Shown here: positions 1-10,937 of the stretch, piece after piece | Numbering within the stretch: position 1 is the stretch's first letter | Layout of the letters: each line of letters opens with the position of its first letter | Assembly: GCF_025118155.1 (NCBI RefSeq) | Contig: NW_026251401.1 | Span: forward strand, 513,501-577,500 | Direction: 5' to 3' | Source: Cokeromyces recurvatus | Lineage: Eukaryota; Mucoromycota; Mucoromycetes; Mucorales; Mucoraceae | DNA: 64,000 nucleotides | Notes under the pieces: model-generated | Seen by the model: only the letters and a program-made list of their open reading frames with translations | What the model was told of the DNA's origin: nothing | The model's database searches: none | Position numbers and translations under genes: made by a program

Positions 1-33
1 TGAATACTTTTGGATTTTGATTTAAATGCTTAC

Positions 34-820
34 CATCTCTAATATAGCTACTTCCATCATACTTTGTTTAAAATAGGCTAATTTATTTTTCACTACTTTT
101 ACAGCTACAATCTCTTGTGTCTTTGTATTTCGACATTTAACAACTTGACCAAATGTACCTGATCCCAATACATCCATAATCAAATATCTATTGATTTATT
201 TATATATTTTTGTTTATTATCATCATTAGAATGGATATACCTTAAAAATTCTTTTATTTATTTCTCTTTCTTTATTTCTTTCTTTCTTACTTTTTCTACA
301 CTTACTTGTGTCCTTCTGTGTTCCCAAGAATATCATTTACATATAAAATATAATCAAAATCTTCATTATCGTATCCATCATTCCGACATGCTTTCCTAGG
401 TTTCGTTAATACTCGACGAGGCTTATTTGTTTCATTGTATTTAAAACCATGATTACAATTTTGATATGTTGCTTTTAATTCGACCGTAAGCATATATAAT
501 GGCTAAATAAAATAAAATAGTATTATCATCTATACACATCAATCATTATGCCAACTTGGGTATTTACCCCGTATCTTTTCCCTTCTCTTATTCGACGATG
601 ATGTGAAAGTGGTAAATCGAGTTGACTCTTGATTTTACGAAATGCACCCGACATGTTTGGTTTGAGTATATATTTTTCTTCTTTTAATCGAGGTGAATGT
701 CTGTAGATGGGAGGAGAGGACATGTATAGTGTATTGTTGTTATTGTTTAGTTCTTTTGATGAATGGTATTTTGTCATTGTATCATCGTTAATTGTAATAC
801 CAATGTAATTTGTATCTTGC

Positions 821-856
<36 letters not shown>

Positions 857-993
857 GATGATGGTGAGGATAAATTAGTAGGAGTTGACAAAGAAGTAGA
901 AAGAGATCTTTGTTTTTGTTGTTGAATTTCCAAATGCAGTAATGAAGATGAAGTGTTTTTTTTATCAACTGTCTCTTGTTGAAAGGATGCCAT
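34..993 (-). CDS. YAK1: YAK1-like DYRK-family protein kinase, 5' part
   Basis: Three exons on the minus strand, 993-568, 502-306 and 187-34; positions 33-1 are the next intron (donor GTAAGC), so the gene continues off the window. The first 142 residues are low-complexity with a 13-residue Gln run (CAA/CAG tract near 820-856). Exon 2 joins as PLYMLTVELKATYQNCN, followed by RRVLTKP and NDGYDNEDFDYILYVNDILG, the Yak1-specific region just before the kinase domain. Exon 3 opens the catalytic domain with the glycine loop GSGTFGQVVKC and the VAIK-type lysine in VAVKVVK. Yak1 kinases restrain growth under stress and glucose limitation and act opposite to PKA; that role is family knowledge. The catalytic loop and C terminus lie outside the window. 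Confidence 0.9.
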
Positions 994-3900
994 TGAATGT
1001 ATGTAGATTTTACTTGTGAGGAGAAAGTAAATCTGATAAAAAAAAAAGGGGGAGGAAGGGGAGGAGAGGAGAAAGGGAAGGAAAAGAAAGAAAAATAATA
1101 AAATAAAATAAAATAAAAAAAAAATAATAAAAAACGATATATGTGAGAAAAGTAGTAATGGTGTGAGAGAGATAGTAGGGAGAGCTTAAATAATTTATGT
1201 ATTGTATTGTTCATATTTGAGGGGAGATTTAAAAGCAGTCATGCGTAATAGAAGAGATATACAAATTATAAAAAGACAAAACAAACAAAGGGGCCCACTT
1301 TCAAGATATCAATAAATAGCAAAGTCCTTTCAAAGAAGAACTTCATTATCGCAATGATGAATTAGACTTTAGTTATTTTTGCTTGTTGAGAATGCTTTTA
1401 GGAGGAGTTTTTATCTTTAAAATTCAAAGTCAAAACAGTGAGTTGTTGTAGTGTCCTCAAACAGCAGTAAACAAGATATATTTGCGTGTTTATTATTTGA
1501 TAATAACCATTTCATCACACACACACACACACACACACACTACTTTTATTAAGCTGTCTTTCTCAGAGTTCCTTTTATTTTTATTTTTTTATTTCTAGTA
1601 TTAAATACATAAGAAAGGTTCCAAACCATATTTATGAAAGGATAGGATTCAAGGGAATTTTAAAGAATTATCGTATTATGTTGAAAAGGTGTACTGATAA
1701 TATGAAGGTATGCGTTCATTTATAGAGCGTAACATAGAGACATGAATGTTGACTGTCTAGGATGTATAAGGTTATTTGGCTCATCAGTAATGCATTGAAA
1801 GGAATTCTATTTATGTAACTTATTAAGACAATCATAAAAATTATTTTTCTTTTCCAAAAATATGAGCATGTTTATTAATGTTAAGAAAATTATAAAATTA
1901 AATTATTTTGAAGCATTCATATAGAAATAGGCACATTAAACGATTATTATAAAGTGTTTAAAGATGCCACATTTCAGCCATGAATAAATACTTCAAAAAT
2001 ATCCAGGGATAATTAAATATACGAGGGAAGTAATTCCTAATAAAGATAGAAGTTAATAAACTAAATTATAATAAATACATGAAGAAAATGTATATTTAAT
2101 AAGGGAATGGAATCAGGGTGTCAATTTGAATCATTATGAATCATGTGAAGAAATTCAACAAAAATAAATTTTTGCTAAAAACATCATATTGGAAATTCCC
2201 TTATATCATGTATACATATTTCGTGTTATGATATACAACTTACCAAAATATATACAAAAGAATATCGAAAAGAGAAAGAATAAAAAGGTAGATTTTTGTA
2301 GCTTGCCCTTTTTTTATAGCAAACTTAAATTACTGGGTTGTTCTTATCATTATTCCTCTTTTTTTTTTTCAAGTGGCTTTGCGTTGTTATGAAGAAAAAT
2401 TTTTTTTACTGACTTTAAAATATGTATGGCGAGGTTGATTGGCTAACCAGTCAAAATTTTTAAGTCTGAAAAAAAAAAAAAAATAAAGAAATAAATACTT
2501 TAGGTTGAAAATGCTTACGATCTAAAATATATCAAGACATGCTCTTAAAGATATTGATATTATTAAGCTTTTATAACGTTCTATACAATAGTTGAGCATT
2601 AGAATAGCATAGTGATTTTAAGTAATAAGAAAATTCAAGCTTATTGGTTTTTGTGTTTGGTGTATTGATATCGATAAAAGCTTCTTACATCATAGAATTT
2701 GGATCAAAATATGCAGTGATAAGAAGAATTTGAATTTAATCGTGTTCAAGTCAAACAAAAGGAATGATAGAGATCATTTTCTTCAAGTGATACAAATCAT
2801 GCCCTGCCAAGTTATTTGTCTTTCTTTATTTATTTACTTGGCTCACTTTGAAAGCTTCATCTAGCTTATCTTTAACACAGAAATACTCTAGATGCTTAAA
2901 TCAATATAAGAGAAGAAACCTGTCATATACCTTAATTGTTTCTCTCTTTCTCTTTATACTTGTACTTATCTTTGTCTAATTGACTATAGCTGATATGAAA
3001 CGACGAATAAAGAATGAAGAATATGAATACTAAAATGACTTTAATTGAATATTAAACTCATTTACCCTTTATTTACAGACACAGATGTACATTTACAAAG
3101 GCTCTACAAAGTCCAAACAGAGGTCAAAAAGACTTTATAATTGTCAAATAGACAGACCAATCTCACAAGGGGATTATGCTTATTTGTATACTATAACAAT
3201 ACATATGTCTCATTTAGACAGTCTATTAGTTGTTCATCAGGGATATATCACCTTTATCCCAATAAAAGAAATTGATATCAAACAATATTAGTGTAGTATA
3301 TGTAAATAGATTTCGCGTATTAGAGTTTAAGGACAATACAATTTTGGTCATGCATAGTGACTTTAGTTAACTCTCTCTTTAAGATATGCAACTCTCGCTG
3401 AATTATTACTTTTACAGATCTAATAGATAATTTTCTTAGCATTTCTGCTTCCTAAAGTTGTGGAATATGATGATAAAGAAAAGTAAATACATCTAAATAT
3501 ATATAAGATTGCTCATAATGTTATCTCTAATTATGGAAGATTACACATAATCTCTAGGTAAGCATTCTAATTTTCTTGTAATATACATCATTATATCCAA
3601 CCATGACATATGATTGATTTATCTAAAAGGCGAACATACATTCTCTTTAAACTCTCTCCTTCTATCTCTCTCTCTATATATATATATATGTGTGTGTGTA
3701 TGTATATGTATATATCTATCTATCCATTTATTAGAAGTTGGTTTAAAAGACAATGTTTTCTGCATGCATACGAGAAAAAATACTTTTAATACCTAACAAT
3801 GACTAGTTTAGGTTTACCTAACTTACAAATAAAGTATTAACTGTTATGATGTATTTATATGTCACATGCAGAACTGAATATATTGCATTATTTTTGTATC

Positions 3901-4106
3901 CAAAAAAGTAAAACTTTATTCTGCAGCTGCAACAATAGTGTGTAAAATACATAAATATTCTATTTTTTATTTTTATTTTTATTTTTTTTTTTTTTATTTT
4001 TATCCTTTTTATCCTTTTTATTCTTTTTATTCTTTTTATTCTTTTTATTCTTTTTCTTTCATTCTTTTTAATTATATATACTACTATCATTCAATGACTT
4101 GTCAAC
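994..4106. other. 3.1-kb gene-poor intergenic stretch
   Basis: It lies between the divergent starts of the YAK1-like and ERF2-like genes. It is AT-rich with only short, low-complexity open frames, for example 68 codons at 3085-3291 that I do not recognise. It holds a (CA)n tract at 1516-1540 and a long pyrimidine-rich stretch of TTTTTATTC units at about 3965-4068, just upstream of the palmitoyltransferase start. I see no tRNA or conserved coding segment. Confidence 0.6.
1516..1540. repeat. (CA)n microsatellite
   Basis: Uninterrupted CA dinucleotide tract upstream of the YAK1-like gene. Confidence 0.95.
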
Positions 4107-5838
4107 ATGTCAAGAGCAAGTAATAATACAAAAAATAAAATCACTTTGCCATTACCGTTTTTATTAGAAAGCAATACAAATCCTTCATTTTCATTTGTAA
4201 TGAGGCAAAATAAAATGAATGAAAGCTTTGAGAATTTGAATTTGTCAAACCCTATCGATTCTCATGACAGAAATCCTCAGTCAACCACAAACCTAAATTC
4301 ACATCAGTTAACAACTTCTATCAAAGCGAAACGTCAATCACATACTCGTAACTATCAGTTATATGAAGGAAAGACTCTCTTTTTTTGTGGTGGAAGGTTG
4401 TTAACGAGTAGAGCTTTTTGGGCATTTGGTTTATCCATCTTTTTATTAATAATGCCTTCAGTTTTATTTCTTATATTCACGTATGTATTCTTTACCAAGA
4501 ATGTTTCGTTTTTATTTAATTTTATTTATTTATTTTTTTATATACTAATTAGATGTCCTTGGTTATGGCATCATGTTTCACCTGCTATTCCTATCCTATT
4601 TGCTTATTTGTTTTGCCTTACATTTACTTCTATGTTAAAGACTTCATGGACTGATCCGGGGGTAAGTAGTATATATACATACTAGAATAGATTTATAAAG
4701 TGAATAATTAACAGTTTTTTTTTTTTTTTTTCGCTTTTCTTACTATTAGATTTTACCTCGTAATTTGGATATAAAAAGTACACAAAATGTAAATCAATAT
4801 GGATATAGATATTCATTCATGTCAGATGATGACGGCCTGTTTCCTTTACCAAAAGAAATTACGATTAAGAATGCTCCTATTCAGCTAAAGTATTGTGAAA
4901 CATGCTGTATTTATAGACCACCTCGAGCCAGTCATTGTAGACAATGCGATAATTGTGTAGGCAGGTAAAAAGGGAAAATAGAGGGTAGGGGCCAAGTGAG
5001 TGAGGAAATAGAGGAGACAGAGAGAGAGAGAGAGAGAGCGTGTGTGTAAGAAAAAAGATATAGAATGTCTATCTATCTGTCTATCTATCTATCTATTTGT
5101 CTATTTATACTTATATTAACCTATTCTATAGAAAATGAAGATCATCATTGCATTTGGTTAAATAATTGTGTTGGAAAGAGAAATTATACAACCTTCTTTA
5201 CTTTTATTATGTCTGCTACTATCTTGTGCTGTTATGTAATCGCATTTTCTTTGACACATGTCATTCAAGTTTATTTAAATAGCAGGGAAAGCTTTAAAGA
5301 TTCTTTATTGCATACACCTATTAGTTTTTTAATTGCTATTTTATGTTTCTTGTTATTACTCCCAATTGGTTGCCTAACTAGTTATCACTGCTTTTTAGTT
5401 ATGAGAGGCGTTACAACTCATGAACAGGTAAGTCTTCTTTATATATATATATATATATGTGTGTGTATACATATTAAAGTCTATATAAAAGTTACGTTCA
5501 AATTTGGCTTCAATGCCATTTGAAAAACATCCTTATGATTTTGGAAATCCATTTAAAAATATGTTTCATATATTATGCAGACCACATAATAAGAGGTAAT
5601 TTTAGAAACATGTATATTTTATTGAAGATAAATACATAAATAATTAAATATATGTATTAGTTATATTGCAAGACGTAAATATGCTGAAGAGATTTATGAG
5701 GTTCAGCCTATTACAAACAATCCTGCAAAAAGAAATTCAAATTTATCTTCTACAAATAACATACAAGATGAATTAGGTCAAGTTTCTACTTTGGAGACTA
5801 TAACTACATCTAATATTCCTTTACATACTATTACGTAA
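4107..5838 (+). CDS. ERF2: ERF2-type DHHC protein S-acyltransferase
   Basis: Six exons: 4107-4480, 4553-4661, 4750-4960, 5132-5427, 5492-5595 and 5661-5838; 423 residues. The zinc-binding region reads [16 protein letters not shown] then [14 protein letters not shown], giving the DHHC catalytic cysteine near residue 238, followed by NNCVGKRNY and the TTxE-type motif TTHEQ. Two hydrophobic segments precede and two follow the DHHC box, the usual four-helix topology. The exon 5 sequence [10 protein letters not shown] is typical of Erf2. The enzyme palmitoylates Ras and other proteins at the ER or Golgi (family knowledge). The 72-nt first intron is in frame and stop-free, so a retained form is possible. 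Intron 3 is best read as GC-AG, because only the cut after GTA-G keeps the frame. An alternative start lies at about 4200. Confidence 0.88.
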
Positions 5839-6224
5839 TAGTAACATTTTACGCATTATTTGTACTTTTTTTAATCATTATCTACTAATTTTTTTTTTAA
5901 AAAAAAGAGAAAAAAATACATCTGTTTATATATTACTGTACATATCACCATAATAAATTATTGGTTATTTTTTTTTTACTACCACTTTTACTTGTTACGA
6001 TTAAAATATGTTTTTGCTATCAACTTTTATACTTTTTTTTTTCATTTTCCCTCTTGTCTCTTAAGAGGTCTTTCCTTTCTTATACACGCTACTCGAACTG
6101 TCTCGGGCAATATCGCAGATGAAAAATGCACTGTACCCGCCTGACCATAAAAAAAAAAAAAAAAAAGCAAAAACAAATAAAATTCATATTTTAATCCGTA
6201 TTATAGCAATGTTAAAACTACAAG
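5839..6224. other. Intergenic, with a LINE-tail-like fragment
   Basis: The 3' flank of the palmitoyltransferase. Around 6092-6110 the sequence CGAACTGTCTCGGGCAA resembles CGAACTGACCCGGGCAA at 24998-25014 near the 3' end of a LINE fragment. Otherwise it holds A/T tracts and nothing coding. Confidence 0.4.
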
Positions 6225-6727
6225 AAAACCATTCTATCCCATTGCCGTAATAATCTGATTGTCGACCCTATTATTCTCACACTACCAATGACAAGAAGTG
6301 AATGGTTTCGTTGCGTACGATGGCGACTTGGTTGGTTACTTCTTGGTAAACCCTCCTCCTAAGCCTGCCCCTTCTATCCAAATGGACTCTTCACACGCTC
6401 ACATAGTTTTTCTTGTTTGTATATATGCATAACCGCCTTCAGATGCCCCAAGTCTATTGAAGATCCACTCACTCTCTTATCTCTTGAACCTCCTATTACC
6501 ATCAACATTCCATACGAAGAAAGTGAGAAAATCAATGGATGCCCGGCTCATACGCTGGCCTTCCACATGTGCAATTCTGCTTGGAGATGGACTATCTAGC
6601 TTCACTCTCAAATCCCTGAACCCTCTGACCATCATCTTCTTTCAATACAAAAACGAATTTCTGATAGTTAATTATCATCACTTATACATACACTTCAACA
6701 CTTTCCCTTTCATTCCAAGAGGAGTTT

Positions 6728-6777
<50 letters not shown>

Positions 6778-6830
6778 CCATAGCGACCTAATTAGGGCAA
6801 GCCTGCATCTATAAATGCTATATGCCCATT
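6225..6830 (+). mobile_element. Decayed LINE (non-LTR retrotransposon) 3' remnant
   Basis: Frame-shifting translations give WRLGWLL, then PNGLFTRSH, then NRLQMP, then IRWPSTCAILL. The same blocks occur in the same order in the 24.5-25.0 kb fragment (WRLGWLLGG, PNALFTRSH, RRLQAP, IRWPVMCLLLF). Several stops and frameshifts break it, and no intact reverse transcriptase is present. A run of 48 T (6730-6777) separates the coding remnant from a tail GACCTAATTAGGGCAAGCC and CCCATTGG, which resembles the LINE tail at 46663-46710. Assignment to a LINE rests on the matching copies in this window, one of which carries reverse-transcriptase-like motifs. Confidence 0.6.
6730..6777. repeat. Poly(T) tract of 48 nt
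   Basis: Uninterrupted T homopolymer within the LINE remnant. It is not at the element's extreme end, so it looks like later expansion and not a retroposition tail. Confidence 0.95.
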
Positions 6831-6922
6831 GGCCATTTTTTTTTTTTAATTTTTAAATAAAATTCTTCTTTACTTGATATTATAGCAATGATTTCTGAAC
6901 TTGAAAAAAAAAAAAAAAGAGA

Positions 6923-6953
<31 letters not shown>

Positions 6954-6959
6954 AGGAAT

Positions 6960-7856
6960 ATGCCACCACGTTTCCAACCAGTTCAAGCAGCAAATCAAAG
7001 ACCTTTGTACAATGAAATATTAGTTTTACAAAAGCTACTTGGAAATGTAAAAAAAAAAAAAGGGAAAGAGAGAGTAGAGAGAGATGAGAGAGAAAGAGAG
7101 AGAAGGATTTAAATTTATGCTTATTCTATAAATATTGCGCACTAGGACATTCTTGAACAAGCTGCACGTATTTTAGATTATTTTACAATTACAAAAGAAA
7201 GGCAAGTCTTTTATTTTCATACATTCATATATATATAAAAGTAACCGGTCAGCTTATTAGTCAATTAGAAGCCATCTCAACTCAAACACCTCTTTATCTA
7301 CATGATCAATTAATAGAGAAATGTGAAAATTTTGAAACAGTATGTGATCAAATCTATTACAATTTGGTAAGAGATTTTTTTTGTTATTGAAACATTATTA
7401 TTATTTTAATCAACATGGTATCATAAATTATAGGAACAATCAAAACGTGTTTTACAGTTAGAATATCAACAAAAAATGATTGAATTGAAAACAGAAATCT
7501 TTGAACGAGAGAAACAACAACAACAACAACAGCAACAACAGCTTAAAAAATTAGAACAAGAAGAAAATGAGCCAATGAATATAGACAATGACATGCTCGG
7601 TTTTGAGTCTTCACAGATGGATGTTTCGTTACCTTTAGATGATCCAAATACAATGATGGAAGCAGATCAACAACAGAGTTCTGCAAAATCAAACGATCCC
7701 CTGGCTGCTAATATTGATGAAGAAGATATGGATGAATTGTTACAGATTCAAAGAGACCGTTTAGACCGATTAAAAAATGTGATTGTCTTGGGTATGGATG
7801 CAGACGCAGTTAAACCCAATGGTCAAAACGAAGTCGAAGAAGATTTATTATTTTAA
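6960..7856 (+). CDS. Possible Mediator tail subunit (Med29/Med2-like), tentative
   Basis: Four exons: 6960-7046, 7146-7205, 7253-7366 and 7434-7856, about 227 residues. The N-terminal half is helical, with FETVCDQIYYNLEQSKRVL resembling the conserved core of Med29 (a Cys-Asp-Gln-hydrophobic helix). This is followed by a coiled coil rich in Gln (codons near 7515-7540) and an acidic C terminus ending EEDLLF. The Mediator call is weak and from memory of the family. Exon 2 to 3 can be joined two ways in frame: CAA|GTCTTT (47-nt intron) or AG|GCAAGT (59-nt GC-AG intron, resuming at 7261). A poly(T)-TTAG just before the ATG suggests a 5'-UTR intron. The stop overlaps the stop of the convergent gene by 9 nt. 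Confidence 0.5.
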
Positions 7857-8476
7857 TAATTTATTTTTGTTTCTTAATATTCCTTTATGTACAAAATTAA
7901 AAATGGGTCCAATAAAACGTTCAGCCAAAAAGGGAGTCATGGCAGCCGATGCTGCTATACGAACCGGTAGTAATGCCTAAAAAAAAAAAAAAAAAAAAAA
8001 AAAGAATAGATGTTAGCACCTATATTGGGAGATAAAGGGGGAATCCTATTTATTACCTTGACAATACCATAAGTAGTGACCAAATGTATCATTGTACGAT
8101 TATCAGGTTCTAATGGCTCATATCCATAATGAACACGTACTTTATTCACAAAACGATTTCCTTCTGATATAACTGTATCAGGGAAAGGTATCTTTATAGA
8201 TGAATTGTCTAAAAGTAAATAGATGATTGGAAAGGGTGCAATAGCAGTTACTTCATGTAGGATGGCAAATGAGGTCATATAAGATCCGGGTTTGTTTTTA
8301 AATTGTTGAGCATATTTACGATAGCTAGTTGTTAATGGAGAAGACGCTTTTTGTTGAGAAGAATTTGGGGTTGCCGCTTTATGGCTTGTATTTCGAGATA
8401 ATAAGCGTAAGCATTTTGTTGTAGACCATTTTTGTGTATTTGTTCCAAGACCACGATAAAATGAAATAAAAGTCAT
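7848..8476 (-). CDS. FAM210/DUF1279-like mitochondrial inner-membrane protein (MRX11-type)
   Basis: Two exons, 8476-8057 and 7976-7848, 182 residues. The Ser/Thr/Arg-rich N terminus of about 60 residues looks like a mitochondrial presequence. The core runs YRKYAQQFKNKPGSYMTSFA then ILHEVTAIAPFPIIYLLL, the pattern of fungal DUF1279/FAM210-type proteins, and a second hydrophobic stretch ALLPVRIAASAAMTPFL comes from exon 2. The acceptor of the intron sits after a T tract of more than 20 nt. Family members act in mitochondrial gene expression and membrane organisation; the exact role here is inference. Its stop (7848-7850) lies inside the last codons of the convergent upstream gene. Confidence 0.72.
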
Positions 8477-8831
8477 TATGACACAATAAAGGAGGAAAGG
8501 AGAATATATAAATAAAAAAGAGCTTTTTAATATTAAAAAAAGGAAAAAAAAAAAAAAAAATGCTGTTGTTAAATCCGATTACATCAATAGATAAATATAT
8601 CAAAATGCATTGCATTTGTTTTTTGTTTTTTAAACTACTACAAACATTGTATAATTTTAATTTTTATAAGAAGGTTAAAAACACATGCATGTGCGCGTGT
8701 GTTTGTGTGTGTGTGTAAATAGGTAAAAGACAGAAGGGAGGAGGAAAGGGGAGAACCAAAAGGAAAACAGGGTCATTTTTGCCACGATGTATTTTGAAGG
8801 AGAATAAAAAAAAAGCTTATTTTTTATTTTT

Positions 8832-9414
8832 TTAAGGAGAATAAGAGCAGGTACTAGAAGATGAGGTACAACCTGTATTACAACCATGAACCTTAGCATG
8901 TCTACGAAGGTTACTTACGACTGAAAAACTACGCCCACAACCTTCTACAAGACATTTAAAAGGTTTCTATATCAAAAAAATAAAATAAAAGGATTAAAAA
9001 TAAAAAATAAAAAAAAAGTCGATTCATAGTCTAATATTTATACATCTAAATTACCTCTCCTGTATGACTATAAATGTGAGTGGTAAGTGAGCTCGGACGT
9101 GTAAATCTTTTATTACATATATTACAACCATATTTTTTGTTTGACGTCGTTGTAGGACTTGATGATGAACGTAACGCAGATACGTTTTGAAAATAAGTAA
9201 AGGGAGAAGGAGGTGAAGACGAAGAATAAGAGGATGAACGTGCTTTTGATGATGATACTGGAGGAGTTAAATAATGCTGATTGTTAAAATAATTTAAGGT
9301 ATCAAAATTAGGTAGACTATTTACTAATGGCGGAGTGGTAGTAGAGATAAGATCATTGAAAGTAGGAGTAGGACTAGTTGAGATTATTCCTATTCATCAT
9401 CATTTCTGTTAGTC

Positions 9415-9454
<40 letters not shown>

Positions 9455-9872
9455 CTTTAATTATACCTTGATAATAAGTTATTGAGGAAGGAGATGAATA
9501 ATATCGATGATGATGATGATGATGATATTGTTGATCATCATAAATGGGATAATTACCGGTATACACATAAGGAAAGGAATTAACATTATTATTCATTAAA
9601 TTTGGCAAGCCAATAGATGAATTTCCTTGTTTTTCTCTTGTTTGTGGTTGATAGTGACTGGGTACAATAATCATATTTGACTCATTGTTCTGATTACTCT
9701 TGGATTCATTTATTGAAGTTTGATTATTTAGCAATGAATGTTGTACAGGTAACGGATAAATGCAAGCATTATTTCCATACAAAGGTCTTGTTGTTGTTGA
9801 AGAACAGCAGCCAAAATTCGGATTTTGTTGAGATAATAATTGCTGATGATAGCTGTCAAAATTAAAACTCAT
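8832..9872 (-). CDS. C2H2 zinc-finger transcription factor (two tandem fingers)
   Basis: Three exons, 9872-9467, 9389-9055 and 8966-8832, 291 residues. The N-terminal 200 residues are Ser/Asn/Gln-rich with a His run near residue 115. Two C-terminal C2H2 fingers follow: YGCNICNKRFTRPSSLTTH with the linker HTGEKPFKC, then CLVEGCGRSFSVVSNLRRH. The second finger is of the longer CX4C type. Such factors are common in these fungi, and I cannot name an orthologue or a target. The upstream frame is open to 9989, but the ATG at 9872 begins the polar protein typical of this class and is preferred. An (AT)n tract of about 33 nt lies in intron 1. Confidence 0.82.
9418..9450. repeat. (AT)n microsatellite in intron 1 of the C2H2 gene
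   Basis: Uninterrupted AT dinucleotides just 3' of the first exon. Confidence 0.9.
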
Positions 9873-10937
9873 TTTTGGGTAAATTGATAACATAGTTAAT
9901 AAATAGAAAAGAAACCACCAGCAAGCCGGGAATGAATAAATAAAATATGTAGTAGACAGCAAGCCGTAATTTAATAAGTGTATAATCAAAGATACTCTGG
10001 TTCAACCTAAGTTCTTTTTGTTTATTAATATTATTTGTTATATGTAAAAAGAAATAAAAAGAAAAAAGGACATGTATAATTAATGACTTATATAAATAAA
10101 ATAAAATAAGGAGAAGAAAAAATAGCAGTAAAAGGAGCAAGTAGTATGATTCAGAAGATATAAACAAGTCAATTTAATACAACTATTAAACCAGTTAAAT
10201 GGTTATTCAGAAGTCACTTTATATAAATGTATTTATATGCACGTTATTTTTTGTTTTTAACAGAAAGATCGATCATATATTATCCACTCACATTGATGTA
10301 ACCCATTTATTATTATTATTATTATTCATATTATTATTTACATACCTGCTATTTCTTTACACATGTTTTTTTTTTTACACACTATTACAAAAAAGAAATT
10401 TGTATAACTAGCTTTCTCCTATTATTATTATTATTATTTTATGTCAAATACTTCTTCTTTCTCCTATAAATAATAAATTCCAATAAATAGATTCGTATTA
10501 TATACACAACATATGGATAATAATAATAACCCTATGTAATACCATCATAATTTACAACGTGATAAGACTGACGAACTAGTATTTCTCTATTTGAAAAAAT
10601 AAAAAATAAAAAAAAATAAAAAAAGACAATGTCAAATCCATATTTTTTTTTTCTTGTGTAAATATCATAAACCTTTTTATTATTATTATGGAATTTTGCG
10701 GCTCCCTAATGTATTTGTAGTAATAATAATAAAAGAGATCCCTAAAAATAAAAAATAAAAAAAGAAACGCACTAAATAGAATTTCTTGCAAAAGGCTGAT
10801 AAGCTCTCGACTATAATAAAAATAAAAATAAAAGATTGACTCAAAATAATATATATGTGTGTGTGTGTGTGTGTTTGTGTTTGTTTGTTTGTTTATGTCC
10901 TTGTTTGTATTTTTTTTTTGTTACTTCTCCCGTTAGT
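9873..10937. other. Intergenic, 1.07 kb
   Basis: Between the C2H2 gene start and the 3' end of the RBM39-like gene. It is AT-rich with several ATT/TTA trinucleotide runs (10308-10335, 10420-10440) and a GT-rich tract near 10855-10890. No gene seen. Confidence 0.6.

Noticed and set aside
3085..3291. 68-codon frame in the 3.1-kb gene-poor region
   Set aside because: No recognisable domain, and no neighbouring exons that would extend it.
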